Shown: positions 42,659 to 51,389, counted from the first letter of the stretch. The stretch is DNA of 64,000 nucleotides from Elioraea tepidiphila DSM 17972 (GCF_000378465.1 NZ_KB899921.1:62001-126000), one strand, 5' to 3'. Notes: generated by a model not told the origin, from the letters alone. A program made the numbers and translations.

Positions 42659-44248
42659 ATGCCGCAGCCGACCATCACCATTCCCGGCCTTCACCCGACC
42701 CGGACCGTGCGCGCGAACCTCGCCGCGCCGGTGCTGATCGAGGCGGCGGTGGCGCGGGGGGAGGGTCGGCTCGCCGCCTCCGGGGCGCTGGTGGTCAACA
42801 CCGGCCAGCACACCGGCCGCAGCGCCGGCGACAAGTATGTGGTCGAGGAGCCCTCGGTGCGGGATCAGATCGACTGGGGCGCGGTGAACCAGCCCCTGTC
42901 GCCCGACCGCTTCGCCATGCTGCGCGGCCGCGTCGCTGGGTATCTCGCCGGCCAGGAGCTGTTCGTGCAGGACCTCTACGCCGGGGCCGATCCGGCGCAC
43001 CGCATCCGCGTGCGCGTGGTCACCACGGGGGCTTGGCATGCGCTGTTCGCGCGCAACATGTTCATCCGCCCCGCGGCCGAGGACCTCGACGGCTTCGTGC
43101 CGGACTGGACCATCCTCCACGCGCCCGGGTTCCACGCCGATCCGAGGCTCGACGGCACGCGCGGCGACTGCGCGATCGCGCTCTCGTTCGACTGGCGGGA
43201 GGTGGTGATCTGCGGCACGTCCTACGCGGGCGAGATCAAGAAGTCGATCTTCACCGTGATGAACCACCTGCTGCCCGAGCGCGGCGTGCTGCCGATGCAC
43301 TGCTCGGCCAATATCGGCGCGCAGGGCGACGTGGCGCTGTTCTTCGGCCTCTCCGGCACCGGCAAGACCACGCTCTCCTCCGACCCCACGCGCCGCCTGA
43401 TCGGCGATGACGAGCACGGGTGGGGCGAGAGCGGCACCTTCAACCTCGAAGGCGGCTGCTACGCCAAGGTGATCCGGCTCGACCCCGAGGCCGAACCGCA
43501 GATCTGGTCGGCCATGCACCGATTCGGCACGGTTCTGGAGAACGTCGTGGCCGACGAGACCACGGGCGTGCTCGACCTCGAGGATGCGCGGCACACCGAG
43601 AACACGCGCGCCTGCTACCCGATCGAGTTCATCGAGGGCGCGCTGCCGGGAGGGCGCGCGGGCCAGCCGCGCCACGTCTTCATGCTGACGGCGGATGCGT
43701 TCGGCGTGCTGCCGCCGATCGCCAAGCTCACGCCCGAGCAGGCGATGTACCACTTCCTGTCGGGCTACACCGCGCGCGTGGCCGGCACCGAGAAGGGGCT
43801 GGGAAGCGAGCCGAAGGCGACCTTCTCGGCCTGTTTCGGCGCGCCGTTCCTGCCGCGCCCGCCGGCGGTCTACGGCCGGATGCTGGCGGAGCGGATCGCG
43901 CGCCACGGTGCGGCGTGCTGGCTGGTCAACACGGGCTGGACCGGGGGCGCCCATGGCGTCGGGCGGCGGATGCGCATCGCCGATACCCGCGCGCTGCTCG
44001 CGGCGGCGCTGGACGGCAGCCTGGCGCGCGCGCCGATGCGCAAGGACCCGTTCTTCGGCTTCGCGGTGCCGACCGCCTGCCCGGGCGTCGATGCGCGCGT
44101 GCTCGACCCGCGCGGGACCTGGGCCGATGGCGCCGCTTACGATGCGGCGGCGCGGGAGCTCGTCGGCCGGTTCGAGCGCAACTTCGAGCGCTTCGCCGCC
44201 GAGGTGGACGACCGCGTGCGCGAGGCGGCGATCCGGGCCGCGGCGTGA
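42659..44248 (+). CDS. pckA: ATP-dependent phosphoenolpyruvate carboxykinase
   Basis: A 529-residue enzyme making PEP from oxaloacetate, the first step of gluconeogenesis. The motifs are complete: NTGQHTGRSAGDKYVVEEP (about 45-63), MHCSANIGAQGD, the P-loop GLSGTGKTTLSSDPTR (about 231-246), IGDDEHGWG, and TGWTGGAHGVGRRM near 430. The start at 42659 gives normal length and follows GCGAGGAAG. It is preceded by a good sigma-70 promoter. Linkage to chvI-chvG is common in Alphaproteobacteria. Confidence 0.97.
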   Translation: MPQPTITIPGLHPTRTVRANLAAPVLIEAAVARGEGRLAASGALVVNTGQHTGRSAGDKYVVEEPSVRDQIDWGAVNQPLSPDRFAMLRGRVAGYLAGQELFVQDLYAGADPAHRIRVRVVTTGAWHALFARNMFIRPAAEDLDGFVPDWTILHAPGFHADPRLDGTRGDCAIALSFDWREVVICGTSYAGEIKKSIFTVMNHLLPERGVLPMHCSANIGAQGDVALFFGLSGTGKTTLSSDPTRRLIGDDEHGWGESGTFNLEGGCYAKVIRLDPEAEPQIWSAMHRFGTVLENVVADETTGVLDLEDARHTENTRACYPIEFIEGALPGGRAGQPRHVFMLTADAFGVLPPIAKLTPEQAMYHFLSGYTARVAGTEKGLGSEPKATFSACFGAPFLPRPPAVYGRMLAERIARHGAACWLVNTGWTGGAHGVGRRMRIADTRALLAAALDGSLARAPMRKDPFFGFAVPTACPGVDARVLDPRGTWADGAAYDAAARELVGRFERNFERFAAEVDDRVREAAIRAAA

Positions 44249-44254
44249 GGCCGG

Positions 44255-44584
44255 TCAGCCGTCCTCGAGCCTGAACCGCGCGGCCACCAGCGGGTCTTCG
44301 AGCGCGGACGCATCGGCGCGGGCGCTGCGCACCTCCACCCGGTCGAACCAGGGGGTCACCCCGGTCGCGCGGCGGATGAACAGCGCGTGCAGCGCCGCGG
44401 CGAGCGACGCGCGGCTGCCGCAGCAGGAGCAGGCGGCGCTATGCGCGGGCCGCTCCGCAGCCAGCCGCTCGACCAGGGGGGTGGCACGCGGCGCCAGCGC
44501 CGTCTCGTCCACCACGAGCGCCGCCCCCGGCGGCGGCCCGCCTGGGCGCGGCGCGGCGAAGCGCACGGGAATGCGGTCGTCCAT
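44255..44584 (-). CDS. Small protein with CxCCGxR motif, unknown function
   Basis: A 109-residue protein that I do not recognise. The middle contains AACSCCGSRASLAAALHALF, a cysteine cluster that could bind a metal, followed by a helical segment and the end LEDPLVAARFRLEDG. The first ATG giving a compact protein is at 44584. The divergent SahR-type regulator begins only 39 nt away, and the palindromic operator at 44590-44611 lies between the two starts, so this gene may share its control by the methionine cycle. Its stop is 6 nt from the convergent pckA stop. Confidence 0.6.
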   Translation of the reverse strand: MDDRIPVRFAAPRPGGPPPGAALVVDETALAPRATPLVERLAAERPAHSAACSCCGSRASLAAALHALFIRRATGVTPWFDRVEVRSARADASALEDPLVAARFRLEDG

Positions 44585-44589
44585 AGCTC

Positions 44590-44611
44590 GACATAAAGAC
44601 ATGTTTATGTC
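44590..44611. promoter_or_regulatory. Palindromic operator, SahR-like
   Basis: GACATAAA (44590-44597) and TTTATGTC (44604-44611) are perfect inverted arms around GACATG. From memory, the sites described for SahR, the S-adenosylhomocysteine-responsive ArsR-family regulator of methionine genes, have the same CATAAAGATATCTTTATG-like character. The site lies 12 nt upstream of the regulator's own start, as expected for autorepression, and also precedes the divergent small gene. Confidence 0.75.
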
Positions 44612-44623
44612 ATCAGCAAGCGC

Positions 44624-45586
44624 ATGCGTGAGGTCCTCGCCGCTCTGCGGGCCATTGCCGAACCGACCCGGCTCCGCCTCGTCGCGCTCGCGACCGAGGG
44701 CGAGTGGTGCGTCGCCGACCTGGTCGAGATCCTCGGCCAGTCCCAGCCCCGGCTCTCGCGCCACCTGAAGCTGCTGACCGACGCCGGGGTTCTCGCGCGC
44801 GCCCGCGAGGGCGCGAACATCTTCTTTCGTCTCGCCGAAACCCCCGGCGGCGCGCTCGCGCGCTCGGCGCTCGCCCGGCTGCCCGAGGACGATCCGCAAC
44901 TCGCCGCCGACCGTCACCGCGCGCGCTCCCTCCGCGCCGTCCGTGCCCGCGCCGCCTCCGCCGCGTTCCAGGCGAACCCCACCGCCTGGGACGAGCTCCG
45001 CGCGCTCGACCTGCCCGCCGCCGCGATCGAGGCCCGCCTGCTCGCCGACCTGCCGCCCGGGCCGCTTGGCCGGCTGCTCGACATCGGCACCGGCACCGGG
45101 CGGATGCTGGAACTGCTCGGGCCCCGCGCCGAGGCCGCCACCGGGATCGATCTCTCGCGCGAGATGCTCGCCCTCGCCCGCGCGAGGCTGAGCGCGGCCG
45201 GGCTCGCCCACTGCGCGCTGCGCCAGGCCGACATGACGCGGCTGCCATTCGGCCGTGCCAGCTTCGACCTGATCACCCTCTCGATGGTGCTGCACTACGC
45301 CGACGACCCGCCGGAGGTGCTGGCCGAGGCCGCGCGCGTGCTCGCCCCCGGCGGCACGGTCGCGATCATCGACCTCGCCCCGCACGGCGACGACGCGCTG
45401 GTGCGCCGGCTCGCGCATCGCTGGCCGGGCTTTCCCGCGCCGCAGCTCGCCGCTTGGCTCTCTGCCGCCGGGTTCGCCTCGCGCCCGGCCGTGGTCATTC
45501 CGGGTCCGCTCACCGTGCACCTCCATCTCGCCGCCCGCCCCGTGCCCGCGCCCGCGCCCCAGGGCGCGGCCCGCATCGACGCCTGA
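44624..45586 (+). CDS. sahR: ArsR-family regulator fused to SAM-dependent methyltransferase (SahR-type)
   Basis: A 320-residue fusion. Residues 1-95 are an ArsR winged helix (REVLAALRAIAEPTRLRLVA, then GQSQPRLSRHLKLLTDAGVL as recognition helix). Residues about 130-310 are a class I methyltransferase with GRLLDIGTGTGRMLELLG as motif I and GGTVAIIDLAPHGDD. In Alphaproteobacteria this fusion next to methionine-cycle genes corresponds to SahR, which derepresses them when S-adenosylhomocysteine accumulates; the methyltransferase-like domain would be the ligand site. It is 8 nt upstream of metH. The function rests on family knowledge plus the operator. Confidence 0.85.
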   Translation: MREVLAALRAIAEPTRLRLVALATEGEWCVADLVEILGQSQPRLSRHLKLLTDAGVLARAREGANIFFRLAETPGGALARSALARLPEDDPQLAADRHRARSLRAVRARAASAAFQANPTAWDELRALDLPAAAIEARLLADLPPGPLGRLLDIGTGTGRMLELLGPRAEAATGIDLSREMLALARARLSAAGLAHCALRQADMTRLPFGRASFDLITLSMVLHYADDPPEVLAEAARVLAPGGTVAIIDLAPHGDDALVRRLAHRWPGFPAPQLAAWLSAAGFASRPAVVIPGPLTVHLHLAARPVPAPAPQGAARIDA

Positions 45587-45594
45587 GGAACGCC

Positions 45595-48500
45595 ATGTCC
45601 CGCCCGCATCTGCTCGACGCCCTGCGTGACCACGTCCTGCTCTGCGATGGCGGCTTCGGCGCGCGCATCCAGGCGATGACGCTCGACATCGAGCGGGACT
45701 TCCTGGGCAAGGAGAACTGCACCGAGGTGCTGCTGCTCTCGCGCCCCGACATCGTGCGCGAGATCCATCGCGGCTACTACGAGGCCGGTGCCGACATGGT
45801 GGAGACCAACACCTTCGGCGCCTCGCCGATCACGCTCGCCGAGTTCGGGCTGGAGAACGAGGCGTTCGCGCTGAACAAGGTCGCGGTCGAGCTCGCGCGC
45901 GAGGCGGCCGAACAGTTCAGCGACGGCCGGCACCGCTGGGTGGTCGGCTCGATCGGTCCGGGCACGAAACTGCCCACCCTCGGCAACATCGACTACGACA
46001 CGCTGGAAGCCGCACTGACCGTGCAGGCCGAGGGGCTGATCGCCGGCGGGGCGGACGCGATCCTGATCGAGACCTGCCAGGACACGTTGCAGATCAAGGC
46101 TGCCGTGAACGGCTCGAAGATCGCGCGCGCGCGCGCCGGCAAGGAGGATCTGCCGGTGTTCGTGCAGGTGACCGTCGAGACCACCGGCACGCTGCTGGTC
46201 GGGCCCGACATCTCCGCCGCCGCGACCGTGATCCATGCGCTCGACGTGCCGCTGATCGGGCTGAACTGCGCGACCGGGCCGCAGGAGATGGCCGAGCATG
46301 TGCGCTGGCTCGCGCAGAACTGGCCCGGGCTTCTCAGCGTGCAGCCGAACGCCGGCCTGCCCGAGCTGGTCGACGGCAGGACGCACTATCCGCTGACGCC
46401 CGAGGAACTCGCGGTCTGGCTGGAGCGCTTCGTCGCCGAGGACGGCGTGAACCTCATCGGCGGGTGCTGCGGCACCAACAACACGCATATCGCGGCACTC
46501 GATGCGATGCTGCGCAAACGTGCGGGTGCCGCGCGCCGCCCCGCGCCGGCGCCGCGCAAGCCCGTCTGGGTGCCGTCGGTCGCCTCGCTCTACACGGCGA
46601 CCGCGCTCCGCCAGGAGAACGCCTATTTCTCGATCGGCGAGCGCTGCAATGCCAACGGCTCGAAGAAGTGGCGCGAGCTCCAGGCCGCGAATGACTGGGA
46701 CGGCTGCGTGGCGATGGGCCGCGAGCAGGTGGGCGAGGGTTCGAACAGCCTCGACATCTGCACCGCCTTCGTCGGCCGCGACGAGCTCCACGAGATGAGC
46801 GAGGTCGTGAAGCGCTTCACCTCTTCGGTGAACGCGCCGCTGGTGATCGACAGCACCGAGACCAACGTCATCGAGGCGGCGCTGAAGCTGCACGGCGGCA
46901 AGCCGATCATCAACTCGATCAATTTCGAGGAGGGCGAGCGCGCCGCGCGTGACCGCATGATCCTGGCGAAGAAGTTCGGCGCCGCGGTGATCGCGTTGAC
47001 GATCGACGAGGCCGGGATGGCCAAGACCGCCGAGGACAAGCTCCGCATTGCGAAGCGTCTCGTCGAGTTCGCCTGCGACCGCCACGGCCTGCCGCAGTCG
47101 GACCTGCTGATCGATCCGCTCACCTTCACCATCGCCACCGGCAACGAGGACGACCGCAAGCTCGGGCTTTGGACGCTCGACGGCATCCGGATGATCCGCG
47201 AGGCGTTCCCGGACATCCAGATCATCCTGGGCCTGTCGAACATCTCCTTCGGGCTGAACCCGGCCGCGCGGCATGTGCTGAACTCGGTGTTCCTCGACCA
47301 TGCGCTGCGCGCCGGCATGACCGGCGCGATCGTGCATGTCTCGAAGATCAAGCCGCTGCACCAGATCCCGCCCGAGGAGGTGCAGGTGGCGGAGGACCTG
47401 ATCTTCGATCGCCGCCGCGAGGGCTACGATCCGCTCCAGCGCATGCTGGAGCTGTTCGCCGACCGCAAGGCGGCCGACACGGGCAAGCGCAAGCGCGCCG
47501 AGACGGTCGAGGAGCGGCTGAAGGACCGCATCGTCGATGGCGACCGCAAGGGGCTGGAGGACGATCTCGCCCAGGCGATGGCCAAAGGGATCGCGCCGCT
47601 CGACATCATCAACACCATCCTCCTCGACGGCATGAAGGTGGTGGGCGAGCTGTTCGGCGCGGGCAAGATGCAGCTTCCCTTCGTGCTGCAATCGGCCGAG
47701 ACCATGAAGGCGGCGGTCGCGTATCTCGAGCCGCACATGGAACGGGTCGAGGGCCAGACCAAGGGCACTGTCGTGCTCGCGACCGTCAAGGGCGACGTGC
47801 ACGACATCGGCAAGAACCTGGTCGACATCATCCTCACCAACAACGGCTACCGGGTGATCAACCTGGGGATCAAGGTGCCGCTCGCCGACATGCTGAAGGC
47901 GGCCAACGAGAACCGTGCGCACGCGATCGGCATGAGCGGGCTCCTGGTGAAGTCGACCGTCGTGATGCGCGAGAACCTCGAGGAGATGACGCGGCTTGGC
48001 GTCGACATCCCGGTGATGCTCGGGGGCGCGGCGCTGACGCGCAACTACGTGGAGCAGGACTGCGCGCTCGCCTATGGCGCGGGGCGTGTGGCCTATGCGC
48101 GCGATGCCTTCGATGGACTGCACCTGATGGACAAGGTGGTCGGCGGGCAGTTCGACGACTATCTCGCCGCGGTGCAGGCGAAGCGGCGCGGCAAGCCCTC
48201 GAACACGCGTCGCAAGCTCGGCGAGGCGGCGGATGCGGCGACAGCACCCGTCGATCGCGCCTATGCCCGGGCGCGACGGCGGCGGCTGGCCGATGGCTAC
48301 GTGCCGCCCACCCCGCCGTTCTGGGGCCCGCGTCTGCTGGAGGCGCCGACCAAGGCGGTGGTGCCGTTCATCAACGAACGCTCGCTCTACCAGTTCCAGT
48401 GGGGCTTCCGGAAACAGGGACGGCGGCTCGAGGATTTCCTCGGCTGGGCGAAGCAGGAGCTGCGCCCGGTGCTGAAGCGGATGCTGCGGCTCTGCGAGGA

Positions 48501-49098
48501 GGAGCAGATCCTGAAGCCCCAGGCGCTCTACGGCTACTGGAAGGCGGCCGGCGAGGGGAACGACGTGGTGCTGTTCATGGAGGACGGCCGGACCGAACTC
48601 TGCCGCTTCACCCTGCCCCGCCAGGCGAAGGAGGACGGCGAGTGCATCGCCGATTTCTTCCGCGACATCGATGACGGGCCGGAGAACCGCGACGTGATCG
48701 GGCTTCAGGTGGTGACGGTCGGGCAGAAGGCGTCCGACATGGCGCGGCAGTGGTTCGAGGCGAACCGCTACCAGGACTATCTCTACCTGCACGGGCTTTC
48801 GGTGGAGGTCGCGGAGGCGATGGCGGAGTACGTGCACAAGCGCATCCGGGCGGAGTGTGGCTTCGCGTCCGAGGACGACCGCGACATCGACAGGATGCTG
48901 CAGCAGGGGTATCGCGGCAGCCGCTACTCGTTCGGCTATCCGGCCTGCCCGAAGCTCGAGGACCAGTTGCCGCTGCTGAGCCTGCTGGACGGCGAGCGGA
49001 TCGGCGTATCGCTGTCTGACGAGTGGCAGCTCCATCCGGAGCAGAGCACCAGCGCGATCGTGGTGCTGCACCCGCGGGCGAAGTATTTCTCAGTCTAG
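45595..49098 (+). CDS. metH: Cobalamin-dependent methionine synthase MetH
   Basis: A 1167-residue enzyme methylating homocysteine from methyl-THF through cobalamin. All four modules are present: homocysteine domain (about 1-310, zinc ligand pair in GGCCGTNNTHI), pterin domain (about 340-620, SIGERCNANGSKKW), cobalamin domain (about 650-860, GDVHDIGKNLVDIIL with the cobalt-ligand His), and AdoMet reactivation domain to the end (PFINERSLYQFQWGF, RYSFGYPACP). It starts 8 nt after sahR with TGAGGAA upstream. The C-terminus, AKYFSV, looks native, but its last 9 bases overlap the end of the truncated island gene. Confidence 0.97.
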   Translation: MSRPHLLDALRDHVLLCDGGFGARIQAMTLDIERDFLGKENCTEVLLLSRPDIVREIHRGYYEAGADMVETNTFGASPITLAEFGLENEAFALNKVAVELAREAAEQFSDGRHRWVVGSIGPGTKLPTLGNIDYDTLEAALTVQAEGLIAGGADAILIETCQDTLQIKAAVNGSKIARARAGKEDLPVFVQVTVETTGTLLVGPDISAAATVIHALDVPLIGLNCATGPQEMAEHVRWLAQNWPGLLSVQPNAGLPELVDGRTHYPLTPEELAVWLERFVAEDGVNLIGGCCGTNNTHIAALDAMLRKRAGAARRPAPAPRKPVWVPSVASLYTATALRQENAYFSIGERCNANGSKKWRELQAANDWDGCVAMGREQVGEGSNSLDICTAFVGRDELHEMSEVVKRFTSSVNAPLVIDSTETNVIEAALKLHGGKPIINSINFEEGERAARDRMILAKKFGAAVIALTIDEAGMAKTAEDKLRIAKRLVEFACDRHGLPQSDLLIDPLTFTIATGNEDDRKLGLWTLDGIRMIREAFPDIQIILGLSNISFGLNPAARHVLNSVFLDHALRAGMTGAIVHVSKIKPLHQIPPEEVQVAEDLIFDRRREGYDPLQRMLELFADRKAADTGKRKRAETVEERLKDRIVDGDRKGLEDDLAQAMAKGIAPLDIINTILLDGMKVVGELFGAGKMQLPFVLQSAETMKAAVAYLEPHMERVEGQTKGTVVLATVKGDVHDIGKNLVDIILTNNGYRVINLGIKVPLADMLKAANENRAHAIGMSGLLVKSTVVMRENLEEMTRLGVDIPVMLGGAALTRNYVEQDCALAYGAGRVAYARDAFDGLHLMDKVVGGQFDDYLAAVQAKRRGKPSNTRRKLGEAADAATAPVDRAYARARRRRLADGYVPPTPPFWGPRLLEAPTKAVVPFINERSLYQFQWGFRKQGRRLEDFLGWAKQELRPVLKRMLRLCEEEQILKPQALYGYWKAAGEGNDVVLFMEDGRTELCRFTLPRQAKEDGECIADFFRDIDDGPENRDVIGLQVVTVGQKASDMARQWFEANRYQDYLYLHGLSVEVAEAMAEYVHKRIRAECGFASEDDRDIDRMLQQGYRGSRYSFGYPACPKLEDQLPLLSLLDGERIGVSLSDEWQLHPEQSTSAIVVLHPRAKYFSV

Positions 49099-50316
49099 CG
49101 CATAGTCCTCGTAGATGGAATCGGAGAGGCGCGCACCCTGTGGCGGTGTCCAGTCGACCGTCCCGTAGTCGAGCTCGATGCCTTCCGGCTCGGCCGCCAT
49201 CGCTGGCCGCGATGCGGCTTGTGCGGTACGGGCGACGTAGCCGCGAACGGTGCGCGGCGTGGTGACAGTGGGCACCGCCACGCAGGCATCCACTGGCAGC
49301 CGAGCCGGAACGTGCTCTGTGACCCAGGCCAGCAGCGTGGCGGCGTTCGGCGCGACACCGGGCGCGGCCGGGAAGACGGTGGGATCGTCGGCCGGGCGCT
49401 TGTCGATCACGGTGAGCCGCGTCGAAAACGTCGTGCCGTGCCTGGCATAGACGCGGCCGTCGACGGCGGCGGAGAAGACGACGCGGCCGCGCTCCTGCAG
49501 CCGGACATAGGCGTCGCGCCAGGCCGGTGAGTCGGGCGCGAAATTGGCGCCGGTGATCGCGACCAGGCGGCCGCCATCGGCGAGCCGCGCCAGCGCCGAG
49601 CCGATATGGCGGAGCGCTGCGTCCGCCATGCGGCCTTGCACATTCACCATTGCCGAGAACGGCGGGTTCATGATGACGACGCTCGGCACGATGGCGGCGT
49701 CGAGGTGGTCGTGAATCTGCGCGGCGTCATGCCGGCTCACGGCGATGTCCGGAAAGAGGAGGGCGAGAAGCCCGGCGCGAGTCTCCTCCAGCTCGTTGAG
49801 GACGAGCGATCCGCCCGCGATCTCGGCGAGGATGGCGAGGAGGCCGGTTCCGGCCGAGGGCTCGAGCACGTGGTCGCCGGGCCTAATGGCGGCGGCCGTC
49901 GCGACCGCGAGCCCGAGCGGCATCGGTGTCGAGAATTGCTGGAGGGTCTCGCTCTCGATCGAACGGCGCGTATGCGTCGGCAGAAGCCCGACGATCTTCT
50001 CCAGCATGGGGAGGGCCAGGGCCGGAGAACCGGCCTTGCGCAAAAGCGCCTTTCCGTATTTGCGGAGAAACAGGACGGTCGCGGCCTCGCAGGCGTCGTA
50101 GGCCGATTTCCAGTCCCAGGCGCCGGACGTGTCGGAGCCGCCGAAGGCCTGCTCCATCGCAGCGCGAAGGGTTGCCGCGTCGACCTGACGGCCCTGTTCG
50201 AGATGCGGAAGGAGATGGTGCGCGGCTGCGCCGATGCAGCGAGCGATATCGGAGGGAGACGCAAGCGGCGACGCCGCGACCGCGGGCGCGGCCGCGAGAG
50301 CGGTGGACGGGGTCAT
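49090..50316 (-). CDS. Strawberry-notch-type mobile element protein, truncated to its methylase-like domain
   Basis: A 408-residue remnant. It has a class I methyltransferase fold, with motif I VLEPSAGTGLLA near 150 and catalytic MNPPF near 217. This is the N-terminal part of the very large (about 1400 residue) strawberry-notch methylase/helicase proteins of alphaproteobacterial conjugative elements. The sequence stops at EDYALD, just where the helicase part should begin, and the stop lies inside the metH 3' end. ATG 50316 is preceded by CCGAGG and a type A leader (50338-50417). It is probably a non-functional fragment, although the methylase domain is intact. Confidence 0.75.
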   Translation of the reverse strand: MTPSTALAAAPAVAASPLASPSDIARCIGAAAHHLLPHLEQGRQVDAATLRAAMEQAFGGSDTSGAWDWKSAYDACEAATVLFLRKYGKALLRKAGSPALALPMLEKIVGLLPTHTRRSIESETLQQFSTPMPLGLAVATAAAIRPGDHVLEPSAGTGLLAILAEIAGGSLVLNELEETRAGLLALLFPDIAVSRHDAAQIHDHLDAAIVPSVVIMNPPFSAMVNVQGRMADAALRHIGSALARLADGGRLVAITGANFAPDSPAWRDAYVRLQERGRVVFSAAVDGRVYARHGTTFSTRLTVIDKRPADDPTVFPAAPGVAPNAATLLAWVTEHVPARLPVDACVAVPTVTTPRTVRGYVARTAQAASRPAMAAEPEGIELDYGTVDWTPPQGARLSDSIYEDYALD

Positions 50317-50337
50317 GTCGGTGAACCTCGGGAGAGC

Positions 50338-50417
50338 GGAGACGGGCGAGCCGGCCGGCGCTCTCTCTGGACCGCTCCGGCTCAAACCCGTCCCGGCCAG
50401 GCTCTCCCTCTCGTCAC
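50338..50417 (-). promoter_or_regulatory. Type A structured leader, copy 1 (strawberry-notch gene)
   Basis: On the minus strand an outer stem GACGGG (50387-50392) / CCCGTC (50341-50346) encloses an inner stem GAGCCGG (50377-50383) / CCGGCTC (50348-50354) with a purine-rich GAGAGAG loop. It ends 24 nt before the ATG. Copies 2 and 3 have the same outer stem but different inner-stem bases that still pair. Confidence 0.6.
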
Positions 50418-50455
50418 GCCGCCGCCTTCACCGCGCGCCGCCACGCACGCGAGGA

Positions 50456-50698
50456 TCAGGGAGCCGGTTCGTCCGGCAGGGTTGCGGACGGCGGCACGTA
50501 GGCGTCGAAGGGGTTGCCGTCGGCGAGATGGCCGAACGGCGTGAACACGAAGTCCGTGCCGTCGCGCCCCACGGCGCAGATGACGTAGCGTGCCTCGCCG
50601 GTGATGGCGTCGGCGCATTCCATGAGCGCGAGGTTGCCGTCCGCCGCAGCACGGAGCAGCGTCGCGAAATTGGCGCGCGCGTGATCGGGGATGCTCAT
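50456..50698 (-). CDS. DUF6117 family protein
   Basis: An 80-residue protein starting MSIPDHARANFATLLRAAAD, followed by GEARYVICAVGRDGTDFVF and PFGHLADGNPFDAYVPP. This is a small cytosolic family of unknown function found on alphaproteobacterial plasmids and conjugative elements. The ATG at 50698 overlaps the end of the preceding disrupted gene as ATGA, so the two were translationally coupled. The premature TGA in that gene may reduce translation here. Confidence 0.75.
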   Translation of the reverse strand: MSIPDHARANFATLLRAAADGNLALMECADAITGEARYVICAVGRDGTDFVFTPFGHLADGNPFDAYVPPSATLPDEPAP

Positions 50699-51120
50699 CG
50701 CGCACCTCGCTTTCCCGGCCGGGCGGACAAGGTGCGGTCGAGCCAGCCATTGGTCGCGATCCAGGCGACGGTCCTGCGGCGGCCGAGGTCGAGGACGTGC
50801 GCGCCGCCACCGAAGGCGTTCACGCGCGGGCGCGAGCAGGTATTCGCTCACTGAAAGCCCCACCGTCCGGTGAGGCCGAATTCCTCGGCGCAGCGGAGCA
50901 CGAATTCGATGACAGCCTGAGGATCGCCGGTCGTGTCATCGCGAATCCAGAGCTGCGTTCCGCCATGCTCGGGCTGGATGGAAAGAAGAAACGCCTCGGA
51001 TGGCGGGTCCTCGGCGGTGTTCTCCTCCATCATGCGATTGTAGAGATCGAGCGCACGCGCGGCGTTCTCCGGCGTGCGGACATCGAGAAGGCAGGAGAAG
51101 TGCGTGAAGAAGTCGGCCAT
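50695..51120 (-). pseudogene. Conserved mobile-element protein interrupted by an in-frame TGA
   Basis: From ATG 51120 the frame encodes 90 residues (MADFFTHFSCLLDV to GLTGRWGFQ) and then meets TGA at 50848-50850. The same frame continues open with ANTCSRPRVNAFGGGAHVLD and RTVAWIATNGWLDRTLS up to TGA 50695, overlapping the next gene's ATG. The continued coding character and the normal-looking junction (WGFQ-stop-ANTCSRP) point to a Trp codon TGG changed to TGA in a 141-codon gene. Function unknown. The leftover 90-residue product may still be made. A type B hairpin leader precedes it. Confidence 0.6.
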
Positions 51121-51141
51121 GTCAGGCTCCTGAAACGACGA

Positions 51142-51163
51142 AGCCCGGCGCGATGGCCGGGCT
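51142..51163 (-). promoter_or_regulatory. Type B hairpin leader, copy 1
   Basis: AGCCCGGC (51142-51149) and GCCGGGCT (51156-51163) form a perfect 8-bp hairpin. On the minus strand it is followed by TTCGTCGTTTCAGGAGC (ribosome site at 51125-51132) and the ATG at 51120. Nearly the same arrangement occurs at 52066-52087. Confidence 0.6.
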
Positions 51164-51193
51164 GGTTGAAGGACGGGGTTGCGGTTGACGGCG

Positions 51194-51388
51194 TCAGAGC
51201 CGGAATTCAGCGACGAGGCGCTGCGCGTTGGCGTGATGCTCCAGCATCTCGCGGTAGAATTGCTTGCGGGCCTCCCGCTTCGCCGGATCGCGCCGTGCCG
51301 ATCGCGTGAGTTTGCGCCGTGCCGCGCGGATCACCGTGCGGTCGCTGTCCCAGACGGTGACGCCGAGGCGGAGATAGGTGCCGTGCAT
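51194..51388 (-). CDS. Small conserved element protein, unknown function
   Basis: A 64-residue basic protein (MHGTYLRLGVTVWDSDRTVI, then many Arg/Lys residues in AARRKLTRSARRDPAKREAR). It begins 1 nt after the stop of the 217-residue gene upstream and is evidently co-translated. The basic central helix could bind nucleic acid, but I recognise no family. Its position among ParB-like and ArdC genes marks it as part of the conjugative-element backbone. Confidence 0.6.
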   Translation of the reverse strand: MHGTYLRLGVTVWDSDRTVIRAARRKLTRSARRDPAKREARKQFYREMLEHHANAQRLVAEFRL

Positions 51389-51389
51389 C

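Noticed and set aside
49090-49110. A tRNA or tmRNA attachment site at the island edge
   Set aside because: I found no cloverleaf or tmRNA-like sequence around the junction; the boundary is inside the end of metH.
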